Source: Dendrosporobacter quercicolus (GTDB lineage: Bacteria; Bacillota; Negativicutes; DSM-1736; Dendrosporobacteraceae). Taken from it: DNA of 64,000 bases. The notes under the pieces are model-generated. The model was given only the letters and a program-made list of their open reading frames with translations, did not search any database and was not told where the DNA came from. The position numbers and the translations under genes are program-made. Positions 42,786 through 51,564 of the stretch are shown one piece after another. How positions within the stretch are numbered: the stretch's first letter is position 1; each line of letters begins with the position of its first letter. The DNA is taken from positions 1 through 64,000 of the forward strand of contig NZ_FNHB01000007.1 in the NCBI RefSeq assembly GCF_900104455.1. The letters run 5' to 3'.

Positions 42786-43469
42786 CTATTTGCCGATGAA
42801 TTCCTGAACAACATAAACTGAACCGTCGGAACTGTGAACCACACCAATGCCAACCTCGGTGAAGCTGGAATTGAGAATATTGGCGCGGTGGCCGGAGCTA
42901 TTCATGAAAGCTGTTTGAGCTGCAGCCACACTGGTATTGATCGCCAGATTCTCACCGGCCGAAGTGTAGGTTATTCCCGCTTTGTCCATACGGTCAAAGG
43001 GCGATTCGCCTTCCGGATTGTAGTGAGAAAAATAGCTGCGCTTAATCATATCGGCTGCATAGTCATCCGCCAGACTGGTCAGCTTGGAGTTAAGGGTTAA
43101 AGCCGGCAGGCCATTGGCGGCCCGGTCTTTGTTTAACAAAGTGAAGGCTTCCTGTTTTTCCGCAGCAGTGCCGCTGCTGGTGCTGTTGCCTGAGTCTGAA
43201 CCTGAGTTGGAATCTGAGCCTGAGCTGCTGCCCTGATCTGATTTTTTATCCGAATCGCCGTGATTGGAAAGGGCTGAGATCAGTCCTATGGCAGCAAGAC
43301 CCAGCAGTATGCCTTTGCCGGAAGTTTTTTCCTCTTTTACCTCTGTGGATATCTCTTCCGGACTGGCTGCCTGAACGGAGGAAACGAAAGCGCCTCCGAA
43401 CGAAGTGGTAAGAACGGAAAGAGCAAGAAAGCCTGTGAGTACTTTTTTCTTAAAAGATACCTGGATCAT
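42786..43469 (-). CDS. Secreted CAP/SCP-domain protein (YkwD-like)
   Basis: A 227-residue secreted protein. ATG 43469 follows GGTAGGTG. Residues 1-35 form a signal peptide (KKKVLTGFLALSVLTTSFGG ... VQAAS). A Ser/Gly/Asp-rich linker follows near residues 75-105. The last 120 residues are the CAP domain, with LNKDRAANGLPAL, the HYNPEGESPFDRM loop, AGENLAI, and NSSGHRANILN. CAP proteins of this type are linked to cell-wall or spore functions. It has a long structured leader. Confidence 0.88.
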   Translation of the reverse strand: MIQVSFKKKVLTGFLALSVLTTSFGGAFVSSVQAASPEEISTEVKEEKTSGKGILLGLAAIGLISALSNHGDSDKKSDQGSSSGSDSNSGSDSGNSTSSGTAAEKQEAFTLLNKDRAANGLPALTLNSKLTSLADDYAADMIKRSYFSHYNPEGESPFDRMDKAGITYTSAGENLAINTSVAAAQTAFMNSSGHRANILNSSFTEVGIGVVHSSDGSVYVVQEFIGK

Positions 43470-43549
43470 GTTGACACCTACCAATCATTTAAATTTTTTA
43501 TGTTAACTAAAACACCTTGTTACTATTCGTTCTTTTTCGCGATTCTCCT

Positions 43550-43630
43550 ACCTCTGGTGCATGACAGATTTTGTTAGCCTGAGAAACCCAGGCGCTGCGT
43601 GCTGTCGCGGGCAAAAAGAAAATCATGCCA
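43550..43630 (-). other. Structured leader of the CAP-domain gene, possible cis-regulatory RNA
   Basis: GCATGA (43559-43564) is complementary to TCATGC (43623-43628), closing a region that also holds the GCCTG (43577-43581) / CAGGC (43589-43593) hairpin and CTGTC/GACAG arms. On the reverse strand it precedes GAGGTAGGAGAATCGC, reminiscent of parts of c-di-AMP (ydaO) aptamers, but the rest of that consensus was not found. Class unknown. Confidence 0.3.
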
Positions 43631-43710
43631 GTACAGTTTTTATCCTTAATATTGGTAAAAAACCGGCAAAATATTCAATAACCGGTCGTTTGCCGCTGTT
43701 AGACACAACA

Positions 43711-43764
43711 AAACCCGGTGACCACGCCCTCATTTTTGGAAACAAGGGCGTGGTCACCGGGTTT
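43711..43764. terminator. 20 bp perfect hairpin upstream of the CAP-domain leader
   Basis: AAACCCGGTGACCACGCCCT pairs fully with its complement at 43745-43764. On the reverse strand it is followed by TTTTGTTGTG. No gene feeds into it from either side within 240 bp, so it either ends a noncoding transcript on the reverse strand or acts as an insulator. Confidence 0.6.
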
Positions 43765-43849
43765 GACAAGCCAAGGCGGCTTCCGGATATGCCGTCTTTG
43801 GTCCTCTAAGAAAATCCTAAAAGTCTTTTGACACAATACGAAAACAGAG

Positions 43850-43900
43850 CTAGTACCCGGCCAGCCATTATTCTACCGTTTTAAGGCTGACAAGGTACTA
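43850..43900. repeat. Inverted repeat related to the 31488 element
   Basis: TAGTACC with AGCC pairs with GGCT and GGTACTA across a 17-base centre containing ATTATTCTACC. The same strings occur at 31488-31550 in another order. It lies in the 500 bp gene-free gap 43485-44010, otherwise without recognisable features besides the leader and hairpin listed. Confidence 0.4.
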
Positions 43901-44010
43901 ATGTCTGGCAAAGTTGTGAATTAGGATTACACTGTCTAATTCTAAGATTTAACTTGGTCAAGACACACTAGTTACCCTGGCATTCAGGGCAGGGCGGAAG
44001 GAGGAGAGCA

Positions 44011-44292
44011 ATGAAAAAAATATTGCAGTGCTTAATGACAGGAATTGCAAATGTAATCATGACTTTTTTGCTGATGGCAGCCCCGATTGCGGCAATTGTA
44101 TTCAGTTCACATTTGGTGGACGCTGCGGCGCTTCCTGCGATCAAAACGGCGATAGCCGCGCCCTACCGGGAGTTGATCGGCGGATCTTCCAAATGGTTTG
44201 ACGCCGGGTTAAATCATTGGTATGCCGAATTATCGGGCCAGCCGACGGCCATTGATATTGTGTATAAACAGTTAGGAAAGCGGGACAGGTAG
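44011..44292 (+). CDS. Small secreted or membrane-anchored protein, unknown
   Basis: A 93-residue protein with one N-terminal hydrophobic segment (residues 10-32, MTFLLMAAPIAAIVFSSHLV) and a hydrophilic tail of about 55 residues without cysteines. The site GGAAGGAGG supports ATG 44011. It stands alone and converges on the kinase gene. I do not recognise the family. Confidence 0.65.
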   Translation: MKKILQCLMTGIANVIMTFLLMAAPIAAIVFSSHLVDAAALPAIKTAIAAPYRELIGGSSKWFDAGLNHWYAELSGQPTAIDIVYKQLGKRDR

Positions 44293-44308
44293 TGCTCATG
44301 CCGGCCGC

Positions 44309-45529
44309 TTAAGGCAGCTGGATGGAAAACACTGTTTTTACGCCCGGCTGACTGGTTGCAGTGATCGTACCGTGATGAGTTTTTACAATCCATTTGGCGA
44401 TTGCCAGTCCCAGCCCGGCGCCGCCATTGAAACGGGATCGATCAGCCTGATAAAAGCGATCAAAGATTTTGGTCAGTGACTCGGGATCAATTCCTTCACC
44501 CGAGTCGGTAACTGTAAGCGTTGTCCGGGAATCTGCCCTCGTCAAATGGATCGCGATTGCGCCGCCGGCAGGCGTATGGCGTATGGCATTATCCAGCAGA
44601 ATGCTGATCACCTGCTTGATTCTGGCTTCATCACCGAAAAAGCTGATTGGATGCGGGCAGCTTAGGCTTAGTGATATTTCTTTTAATGCCGCCAGGGCCT
44701 CAAAGGGCGATACTGCCTGTCTGAGTGCGGTATCAAGGGAAAATGAGCATTTAAGCAGCGGCTGCTGATTGGAGTCGGCCCGGGCCAGAAACAGCAGTGA
44801 ATCGACTACCTGAGCCATTTGGCCGGATTCTTCCTTGATGTTTTGCAGCCACTTAGCCTGACTGGCCACTGTTTCCCCGGGATTGCCCATAACGACATCC
44901 AGGTTGGTCTGAATAATGGCCAGCGGAGTACGCAGCTCATGGGACGCGTCCGACAGAAAATCCTGTTGTTGCTGCCAGGCTTTCTGAATCGGTCCCATTG
45001 CCCGGTTCGCCATAAAGAAACTGCCTAAAAAGGATAGTAATAAACAGACCAGTCCGGTAACAATCAGGGCAGTCAATTGAATCAACAGCATATTGTTTTC
45101 ATGGGTGAAATCCTGAAAGAGAATGGTGATTTCATCGTTTTCGCTGACCGCGGATTTCAGGTATTTATATTCAGTGCCGCCGAAGGCAATGATTCCCTGG
45201 GCGTTTTGGTCTTTTAGCGCTGCTGCCGACAAGACGGCCAGCTCTTCCTCTGACTGGAGGGAATTAGAGGATTGGTCGGTAATCAGCCCGCCGGGCGAAA
45301 TTCTGATAAAAAAGAAAACAGGCCCGGGCTGCTCGGGCGGACGAAGCGGCAAATCATCAATCAGGCCGGATTCAATATCCTGCAAGACCTTATGGGCCAT
45401 CGTTTCTGAGCGATGGTTTATTTCCAGGCGGGAAGAGTAATAAGTGCCGGTAATCAACAGGAAAAACAGCAAAAAGATGACGGTTGCATTAATTAAGGTC
45501 AGTTTTAAACGGAGTTTATTGAACATCAT
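44309..45529 (-). CDS. Sensor histidine kinase
   Basis: A 406-residue membrane kinase. Two membrane helices (about residues 8-30 and 147-170) flank an extracytoplasmic domain of about 115 residues. The H-box is DFLSDASHELRTPLAIIQTN, the N-box is LLDNAIRHTPAGG, and G-boxes are DSGEGID and GAGLGLAI. It phosphorylates the response regulator coded just upstream, whose stop overlaps this start by 14 bp. The sensor domain is not a recognised type. Confidence 0.92.
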   Translation of the reverse strand: MMFNKLRLKLTLINATVIFLLFFLLITGTYYSSRLEINHRSETMAHKVLQDIESGLIDDLPLRPPEQPGPVFFFIRISPGGLITDQSSNSLQSEEELAVLSAAALKDQNAQGIIAFGGTEYKYLKSAVSENDEITILFQDFTHENNMLLIQLTALIVTGLVCLLLSFLGSFFMANRAMGPIQKAWQQQQDFLSDASHELRTPLAIIQTNLDVVMGNPGETVASQAKWLQNIKEESGQMAQVVDSLLFLARADSNQQPLLKCSFSLDTALRQAVSPFEALAALKEISLSLSCPHPISFFGDEARIKQVISILLDNAIRHTPAGGAIAIHLTRADSRTTLTVTDSGEGIDPESLTKIFDRFYQADRSRFNGGAGLGLAIAKWIVKTHHGTITATSQPGVKTVFSIQLP

Positions 45530-46190
45530 TGGCTCCGTGCAGATAATAACCTACGCCGCGGACGGTAATGATGTTTTTGACGCCGAGCTTTTTGCGCAGG
45601 TAATGAATATACAGATCGACACTGGCGATATCGGTGTCCGAATTGTAACCCCAGACTTTTTCCAGGATACGCTCTTTGGTGATGACCTGACCTAAATTGC
45701 GCATGAGCAAATCCAATAATAAGGATTCTTTAACCGACAGGTGAATGACGGAATTGCCTTTGACAACATCACCGCGCAGGGGATTTAAGGTCAGTCCGGC
45801 GGCGGAAATGGTATCACCGACAAAGTCTTTGCTCTTGCGGCGGGTCAATGCCCGTAATCTTGCCAGTAATTCGTCCGTTGAAAACGGCTTGACTACATAA
45901 TCGTCAGCTCCGGCGTCAAGTCCTTCAATCAGATCGTTTTGACTGTCCTTTGCGGTCAGGATAAGTACCGGGGTGTTAAAGCCAAGACTGCGAAATTCTT
46001 TCAGGAGTGAAATGCCGTTCCGTACCGGCAGCATCCGGTCTAAAATAATGATGTCATAAAATCCGGTGGCCGCCATTTCAAGACCGGTATTGCCATCTTC
46101 GGCAATATCCACCGAGTAGCCGCTTCTTTTCAGAATGTGCGCCAGTGCTCCGGATAATTTGCACTCATCTTCTACTAATAATAATTTCAC
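45516..46190 (-). CDS. OmpR-family response regulator, partner of the kinase
   Basis: A 224-residue regulator. The receiver has VEDE at residues 6-9, the acceptor Asp in ILDRMLP (about residue 51), LTAKD and VVKPF. A winged helix follows (SVKESLLLDLLMRNLGQVIT, SDTDIASVDLYIHYLRKKL). GTG 46190 is the start, with AGAGG 8 bp before. It probably binds the TCCTTGGA repeats in the divergent region and controls its own operon and perhaps the HlyD-like gene. Confidence 0.92.
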   Translation of the reverse strand: MKLLLVEDECKLSGALAHILKRSGYSVDIAEDGNTGLEMAATGFYDIIILDRMLPVRNGISLLKEFRSLGFNTPVLILTAKDSQNDLIEGLDAGADDYVVKPFSTDELLARLRALTRRKSKDFVGDTISAAGLTLNPLRGDVVKGNSVIHLSVKESLLLDLLMRNLGQVITKERILEKVWGYNSDTDIASVDLYIHYLRKKLGVKNIITVRGVGYYLHGANDVQ

Positions 46191-46230
46191 TGTATAACCT
46201 CTTTATTGAACTGCCGTGTCAAAATTCTCC

Positions 46231-46288
46231 ATCCTTGGATGTTTATGCTATCTAATTTTACCTGAGCATCCTTGGAATTTCCTTGGAT
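46231..46288. promoter_or_regulatory. TCCTTGGA direct repeats, candidate response-regulator site
   Basis: TCCTTGGA occurs at 46232-46239, 46269-46276 and 46280-46287. The last two are 11 bp apart, one helical turn, as expected for OmpR-type tandem binding. They lie in the divergent region between the regulator gene and the HlyD-like gene. Confidence 0.5.
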
Positions 46289-46443
46289 TTTTCAAAGAAG
46301 ATTTAGTATATTGTAGCATAAAGTTTGTAAAAAAAAACATAATTATGGAGAATTCAAAATTAATTCCAAGAAATGCAGTTTAAACTAGTGATAACAGTTT
46401 TTACTACATACAATGATTTTGACCAGAAGAAATGAGGCTGAAT

Positions 46444-47511
46444 ATGAATTCCATTTGGAGAAAGAAATACAAAACAGTTTTCGTATTTGTGGTGGTTGGC
46501 ATGCTGATCGCAGCCGGCGGCTTATATTACTTTAAGCAGCGCAACGCCCCGGCTGCCGTTGAAAATACCGTTGCCGTAACCCGCGGCGACATTAAGCAGG
46601 TGGTTGCGGCAACGGGCACGATTTCTCCGTTAAATTCCGTAGAAATCAGCTCACGGGTTACCGGGCTGATTACGGATGTCAAAGTAAAGGAAAACGATCT
46701 GGTAAAAGCCGGTCAAGTCTTGCTGGTACTGGATGACACCAGCTTAAAAGCCCAGGTTGCCCAATATTATTCACAGTTGCAGAATTACAGCGCCATTTAT
46801 GAACGCAGCAAAAAGCTGGCGGCAGTGGGCGGTCAGTCGGATCAGCAGCTGGATGCTGATATGACCAACTATCTGGTGGCTAAGTCCAATTATGACAATT
46901 ATTCATCACAGCTTGAGTACTATGTCATCAAATCTCCGGTGGACGGCATGGTGATTGGCAAGCCCACTCCGGCCGGCCAGACGGTGGCGCAAGGGATTTC
47001 CACCCCGCAAGTCATCATGACAATTGCCGATATGTCCCAAATGCAGATCAAGGTGCTGGTAGATGAAACCGATATTGGCAAGGTGAAGTTAGGTCAAAAT
47101 GTTACGTTTACGGTTGACTCCTATACCGATCAGAGCTTTTCGGGTAAGGTAACCAGTATTTCCCGCAGCGCCACGACTTCTTCCAATGTCATTTATTATC
47201 CGGTCTATGTCGATGTTGAATCGTCGGAAGGCTTATTGTTTCCCACAATGACGGCCAGGGTTAATATTGAAACCGGAGCGGGCAGTGGTGTGCTGGTTTT
47301 ACCGGCTGCCGCCGTAAAAGAAGAAAATGGGCAAAAATATGTACAATTAAAAGTCAACGGACAAACGCAGAAACAGCCGGTTCAGGTCGGCTTAAGCGAT
47401 GATTCCAGCGTGGAAATTATCAGTGGCCTGCAAGAGGGCGAAAGCGTAATTCTACCTGCTGTTAAGCCCAGTACTGCGGCCGGCAATCGGATGGGGCCGC
47501 CGCTGTTTTAA
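46444..47511 (+). CDS. HlyD/MacA-family efflux periplasmic adaptor
   Basis: A protein of 355 residues with an N-terminal membrane anchor (residues 9-27) and the adaptor fold: a lipoyl/barrel-sandwich half (ISSRVTGLITDVKVKENDLV), a short coiled-coil hairpin, the second lipoyl half (YVIKSPVDGMVIGKPTPAGQ), then the beta-barrel and membrane-proximal domains. Such proteins join an ABC or RND pump to export of peptides, antibiotics or lipids. No MacB-like ATPase or permease follows, so it is an orphan here. ATG 46444 has GAGG at 6 bp; ATG 46432 is less likely. Confidence 0.87.
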   Translation: MNSIWRKKYKTVFVFVVVGMLIAAGGLYYFKQRNAPAAVENTVAVTRGDIKQVVAATGTISPLNSVEISSRVTGLITDVKVKENDLVKAGQVLLVLDDTSLKAQVAQYYSQLQNYSAIYERSKKLAAVGGQSDQQLDADMTNYLVAKSNYDNYSSQLEYYVIKSPVDGMVIGKPTPAGQTVAQGISTPQVIMTIADMSQMQIKVLVDETDIGKVKLGQNVTFTVDSYTDQSFSGKVTSISRSATTSSNVIYYPVYVDVESSEGLLFPTMTARVNIETGAGSGVLVLPAAAVKEENGQKYVQLKVNGQTQKQPVQVGLSDDSSVEIISGLQEGESVILPAVKPSTAAGNRMGPPLF

Positions 47512-47564
47512 AAGTACAGCACGTACTGTGCTTAAATAAAAACAATGTTTAGGGGGGAGTTGTC

Positions 47565-47882
47565 ATGCAGATTTCTGCAGCAGGCAGTTCGTATGGTCAG
47601 ACCAGCCAGTCTAATCAAAGCCAGATTAAGACACTGGAAAAAAAGAAAGAGCAGATTGAGCAAAAGATCAGCAAATTAAATCAGGATAGTCAGGCTTCCG
47701 AAGATAAGGAAACCCAAATCCAGACGCTCCAAGCGCAACTGCAGGTAATTGAAGCGCGTATTCAACAACTACAGCAAAAGCAGGAGCAAGCGCAAACGAA
47801 AAACGACGCCGGCCAGGCCCCGGCGCAAACTGAACAGCGTACAGGCATTTCCGTCACCGCCGGTGTTGATATCGCCATATAG
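47565..47882 (+). CDS. FlxA-like coiled-coil protein
   Basis: A 105-residue protein. A Ser/Gln-rich start (SAAGSSYGQTSQSNQS) is followed by an almost continuous coiled coil (IKTLEKKKEQIEQKISKLNQ, ETQIQTLQAQLQVIEARIQQ) and a Gln/Ala tail. This matches the FlxA family of small proteins often found in Firmicute flagellar regulons. AGGGGGGAG precedes ATG 47565. It follows the adaptor gene by 53 bp; a small hairpin at 47512-47534 lies between them. Confidence 0.75.
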   Translation: MQISAAGSSYGQTSQSNQSQIKTLEKKKEQIEQKISKLNQDSQASEDKETQIQTLQAQLQVIEARIQQLQQKQEQAQTKNDAGQAPAQTEQRTGISVTAGVDIAI

Positions 47883-47889
47883 CGGCCCG

Positions 47890-47926
47890 AAGCCCTGGGA
47901 TGATTTTTCATCCCGGGGCTTTTTTC
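47890..47926 (+). terminator. Terminator after the FlxA-like gene
   Basis: AAGCCCTGGGATGA pairs with TCATCCCGGGGCTT around TTTT, then TTTT. Confidence 0.88.
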
Positions 47927-48102
47927 TCTGTTTTCTAATGCAGAAGTTTAGCCAGCAAATGAGGCCAATCGGCTACAATTCACTATTTCCGGGAAATAGC
48001 GACAGAATATGCCGGTGGCTTTGTCCCGCTTTAGGGGCAGTTACATTAGCTGACGAAATGGCGCAAAAAATTGTCTTAAAGGTCAAAAAGTCAAAAAAAT
48101 GA

Positions 48103-48131
48103 TTGCTAAAATTGGCAGGCTTTGTTAAGAT
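48103..48131 (+). promoter_or_regulatory. Promoter candidate of clpB
   Basis: TTGCTA (48103-48108), 17 bp, TAAGAT (48126-48131). A TACCG-N4-CGGTA dyad follows near 48170. No CIRCE element was found, and the AAAGGTCAAAAAGTCAAA stretch upstream has wrong spacing for CtsR. Confidence 0.5.
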
Positions 48132-48225
48132 AAATTCAAGGATACTGATTGTCAGGTAATATGTAAAGTTACCGCCGACGGTAGACGAATTTAAACTACA
48201 AAAAGTAACTGAGGGGGCTGGTTAT

Positions 48226-50799
48226 ATGCAACAGGAAAAGTATACGCAGCGCGCACTGGCGGCAATGCAGGGAGCGCAGCAATTGGCTGCAATGTATTAT
48301 CATCAGGAGATCACTACGGCGCATCTGTTAGCAGCATTGGCCAGAGACGCTGAAGGACTTTTAGGGCAGATTTTCACTGAGCTTAAGGTTGACCCTGGTT
48401 TACTGCAGGTGAGACTGGAACAGCTCTTGAAGCAGCAGCCGTCAGTTCGCGGCGACGCGGCCGGCATGCATATGAATACGGCTATGCTGCGGGTATTGGC
48501 GCTGGCGGAAAAAATGGCCGCTGATATGAAAGATCAGTTTATCAGCACCGAGCATCTGTTGCTGGCCGTTGTTGAAGACGGCGACAATGAGGTGATCCGG
48601 ATATGCCGGGAATTCAATCTGGTGCGCAACCGGATTAAGTCTATTGTAACCGGGCATCGCGCCGGTCAGGGCATTACCTCTGATAACCCGGAAGAGGCCT
48701 TTCAGGCGCTGCGTAAATATGGCCGCGATCTTACGGCGCAAGCTCAGCAGGGCAAGCTGGACCCGGTGATCGGCCGGGATGACGAGATCAGGCGGGTAAT
48801 TGAAATACTGTCGCGCCGGACCAAAAACAATCCCGTACTGATTGGTGAACCTGGTGTAGGCAAAACAGCCATTGTCGAGGGTCTGGCCCGCCGCATTATT
48901 GCCGGAGACGTGCCGGAGTCATTAAAAAATAAAACATTATATTCACTTGATTTGGGGGCGTTGGTGGCAGGCGCCAAGTTCCGGGGCGAATTCGAGGAAC
49001 GGCTGAAAAATGTCTTAAACGAAATTGCCAAATCCGAAGGGAAGATCCTGTTATTTATTGATGAGCTGCATACTGTTGTCGGCGCCGGCGCGGCTGAAGG
49101 GGCGATGGATGCGGGCAATATTTTAAAACCGATGCTGGCCAGGGGCGAATTGCGCTGTGTCGGGGCGACAACCCTGAATGAGTATCGCAAATATATTGAA
49201 AAGGATACTGCATTGGAGCGGCGTTTCCAACCGGTAATGGTCGGGCAGCCTACGGTGGAGGATACCATCTCGATCTTGCGGGGCTTAAAAGAACGTTATG
49301 AGATTCATCATGGCGTTCGGATTAAGGATTCGGCGCTGGTATCGGCCGCTGTTTTATCCGACCGCTATATTTCCGACCGTTTTTTGCCGGATAAGGCGAT
49401 TGATTTGGTAGACGAGGCCGCAGCCAAGCTGCGTACGGAGATAGATTCGATGCCCAGTGAGCTTGATGAAATACTGCGCCGGATCATGCAGCTGGAAATT
49501 GAGGATCAGGCGCTGAAGAAGGAAAGCGATGTTTCCGCACAGGATAAAACCAGGCACATCGAAGCGGAACTGGCCGGCCTGCGTGAGCAGGCCGACCAGC
49601 TGAAAGAGCAGTGGCAAATGGAAAAACAATCGATATTGCGGGTCAGAGGATTAAAACAGGAAATTGAGGCTGTAAAAAGCGATATGGAGGCAGCCGAGCG
49701 CTCGTATGATTTAAACCGTCTGGCCGAATTGAAATACGGCCGCCTGCCGGAACTTGAACGGCGGCTGCAGGATGAGGAAAAAGCCCTGGCTGATAAAAAG
49801 AGCGGCGGCACACTGCTGAAAGAAGAAGTAAGCGATGAGGATATTGCCAAAGTGGTCAGCCGCTGGACCGGTATTCCCGTCAGCCGGATGCTGGCCGGGG
49901 AACGGGAAAAGCTGGCCAGATTGCAAGAGGTATTGCACGCCCGGGTAGTAGGCCAGGACTATGCGGTGCAAGCGGTAAGCGAAGCAATCATCAGAGCGCG
50001 GGCCGGGATTAAGGACCCGAACCGGCCCATTGGATCGTTTATTTTCCTGGGGCCGACCGGTGTGGGCAAAACTGAGCTGGCGAAGGCCTTAGCGGAAATT
50101 CTGTTTGATGATGAACGCAATATTGTGCGGCTGGATATGAGTGAATATATGGAAAAGCACGCGGTGGCCCGCCTGATTGGGGCTCCGCCGGGCTATGTCG
50201 GCTACGACGAGGGCGGCCAGCTTACGGAAGCAGTACGCCGCCGGCCTTACAGCGTTTTGCTGTTGGATGAAATTGAAAAAGCGCATAACGATGTATTCAA
50301 TGTCCTGCTGCAAATTTTAGACGACGGCCGCTTAACAGATAGTAAAGGGCGCACCGTTAGTTTCAAAAATACCATTATCATCATGACTTCCAATTTAGGC
50401 TCGGCGGAAATATTGCAGAACGATTTTGCGGTTGCCAAAGAGCGGGTGCTGAACATGCTGAAAAGCTATTTCCGGCCGGAATTTCTAAACAGGGTCGACG
50501 ATACCATTGTTTTTAACGGCCTTTCAGCGGAGCAGGTCCGCACAATTGCCGGAATTCTGCTGGAAAACCTGAACAAGCGGCTGCAAAAACAGGTTAATAT
50601 TACCTTAACCTGGGATGATGCGGTACTGGATTTACTGGCCAGGGACGGGTATGACCCGGCTTATGGCGCACGGCCGCTGCGGCGCTTGATCAGCAGGACA
50701 ATTGAAACCGAGTTAAGCAAAAAGATTGTTTTAGGCCGGTTTGGTGAAGGCAGCGAGGTCCGGGCCATTGTGGAACAAGAAAAAATTGCTTTGCTCTAA
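48226..50799 (+). CDS. clpB: ATP-dependent disaggregase ClpB
   Basis: An 857-residue Hsp100 chaperone that, with DnaK, extracts proteins from aggregates. The Clp N domain fills residues 1-145. AAA-1 has Walker [16 protein letters not shown] and Walker [18 protein letters not shown]. The middle coiled-coil domain (about residues 400-520) is the ClpB mark. AAA-2 has [16 protein letters not shown] and the GYVGYDEGG pore loop. No IGF/IGL ClpP loop is visible, in line with ClpB. GAGGGGG precedes ATG 48226. Confidence 0.95.
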   Translation: MQQEKYTQRALAAMQGAQQLAAMYYHQEITTAHLLAALARDAEGLLGQIFTELKVDPGLLQVRLEQLLKQQPSVRGDAAGMHMNTAMLRVLALAEKMAADMKDQFISTEHLLLAVVEDGDNEVIRICREFNLVRNRIKSIVTGHRAGQGITSDNPEEAFQALRKYGRDLTAQAQQGKLDPVIGRDDEIRRVIEILSRRTKNNPVLIGEPGVGKTAIVEGLARRIIAGDVPESLKNKTLYSLDLGALVAGAKFRGEFEERLKNVLNEIAKSEGKILLFIDELHTVVGAGAAEGAMDAGNILKPMLARGELRCVGATTLNEYRKYIEKDTALERRFQPVMVGQPTVEDTISILRGLKERYEIHHGVRIKDSALVSAAVLSDRYISDRFLPDKAIDLVDEAAAKLRTEIDSMPSELDEILRRIMQLEIEDQALKKESDVSAQDKTRHIEAELAGLREQADQLKEQWQMEKQSILRVRGLKQEIEAVKSDMEAAERSYDLNRLAELKYGRLPELERRLQDEEKALADKKSGGTLLKEEVSDEDIAKVVSRWTGIPVSRMLAGEREKLARLQEVLHARVVGQDYAVQAVSEAIIRARAGIKDPNRPIGSFIFLGPTGVGKTELAKALAEILFDDERNIVRLDMSEYMEKHAVARLIGAPPGYVGYDEGGQLTEAVRRRPYSVLLLDEIEKAHNDVFNVLLQILDDGRLTDSKGRTVSFKNTIIIMTSNLGSAEILQNDFAVAKERVLNMLKSYFRPEFLNRVDDTIVFNGLSAEQVRTIAGILLENLNKRLQKQVNITLTWDDAVLDLLARDGYDPAYGARPLRRLISRTIETELSKKIVLGRFGEGSEVRAIVEQEKIALL

Positions 50800-50820
50800 C
50801 CGGTAAATACCGGTAAATAA

Positions 50821-50866
50821 AAGGCGTGTCGCAAAACGTGTTAGCAAACGCACAGCGACACGCCTT
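50821..50866. terminator. Terminator between clpB and the cupin gene
   Basis: AAGGCGTGTCGC pairs with GCGACACGCCTT. The reverse strand has TTTTATTT after it; the forward strand has a weaker tail. Confidence 0.7.
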
Positions 50867-50960
50867 TCTGCGCAAGAAAGAAAGAGCGCTTAAACCCAAG
50901 ACGATTTCCGGCTGCGCCGACCGCCGTCTTGGGTTTGCTTGCGGACAGCGGAGTGCTGTG

Positions 50961-51296
50961 CTATTTGATTACAATCAGCAGCATTTTGAAATTATCGACG
51001 GCTTCCAGTCCGTGGGGAATGTTGGCCGGCATGACCACTGCTTCACCGGTGCGGGCGGTGAGTTTGCTATCGCCAACGGTAATTTCGGCCTCGCCGTCCA
51101 ACAGGTAGACCAGGGCATCGCCGGGCGCGGCGTGTGTGCTGATTGCCTCGCCCTTGCTGAAGGCGAACAGGGTAATGCTGACCGCCTCATTCTGCACCAG
51201 CGTCAGGCTGACCACGCGGCCGGGCTGGTAATCGACAAGACCGGCCATGGTCAGCGTTTTGGCGAATTCTATATTCTTGATGAATTTTTGTTCCAT
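50961..51296 (-). CDS. Small cupin-domain protein
   Basis: A 111-residue single-domain cupin. Motif 1 is partly degenerate (FSKGEAISTHAAPGDALVYL) but keeps one His. Motif 2 has GEAVVMPANIPHGLEAVDNF with the usual His. ATG 51296 has AGGAGGG upstream; a longer in-frame start is not needed. Such proteins bind a metal and a small acid or act as sensors. It is divergent from the MATE transporter gene, so the two may share regulation. Confidence 0.83.
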   Translation of the reverse strand: MEQKFIKNIEFAKTLTMAGLVDYQPGRVVSLTLVQNEAVSITLFAFSKGEAISTHAAPGDALVYLLDGEAEITVGDSKLTARTGEAVVMPANIPHGLEAVDNFKMLLIVIK

Positions 51297-51468
51297 GTTG
51301 CTGTCCCTCCTAATTTGCTTTTCGCTTTGTAATACTTTTACCAACCCTGAATGCTGCAGTTACTGATCGTTTGCAGTTTAAAGATTGGCACAGTACCAGT
51401 ATAGGCTTTATTATCCCTCGTTGCTGTGACCGCCATCACAACCTGGGCAAGCGGGACGAATTTTTGTT

Positions 51469-51497
51469 TTGACAACAAAATCTGTTTCTGATAATAT
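51469..51497 (+). promoter_or_regulatory. Strong promoter of the MATE transporter gene
   Basis: TTGACA (51469-51474), 17 bp, TAATAT (51492-51497). The dyad TTGTT-N5-AACAA overlaps the -35 box (51464-51478) and may bind a repressor. Confidence 0.75.
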
Positions 51498-51564
51498 GAG
51501 TAAATGAGCCATTGCGGCTATGAAGGCAGGGCAGGCGAATATCAACACAAGCTGGGGGATAAAA

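Noticed and set aside
48078-48098. CtsR-like box (GGTCAAA ... GTCAAA) before clpB
   Set aside because: Spacing between halves is 8 instead of 10 bp, so it does not match the CtsR operator.
47938-48102. Short open frame before clpB
   Set aside because: No ribosome site, and it ends right in the clpB promoter region.
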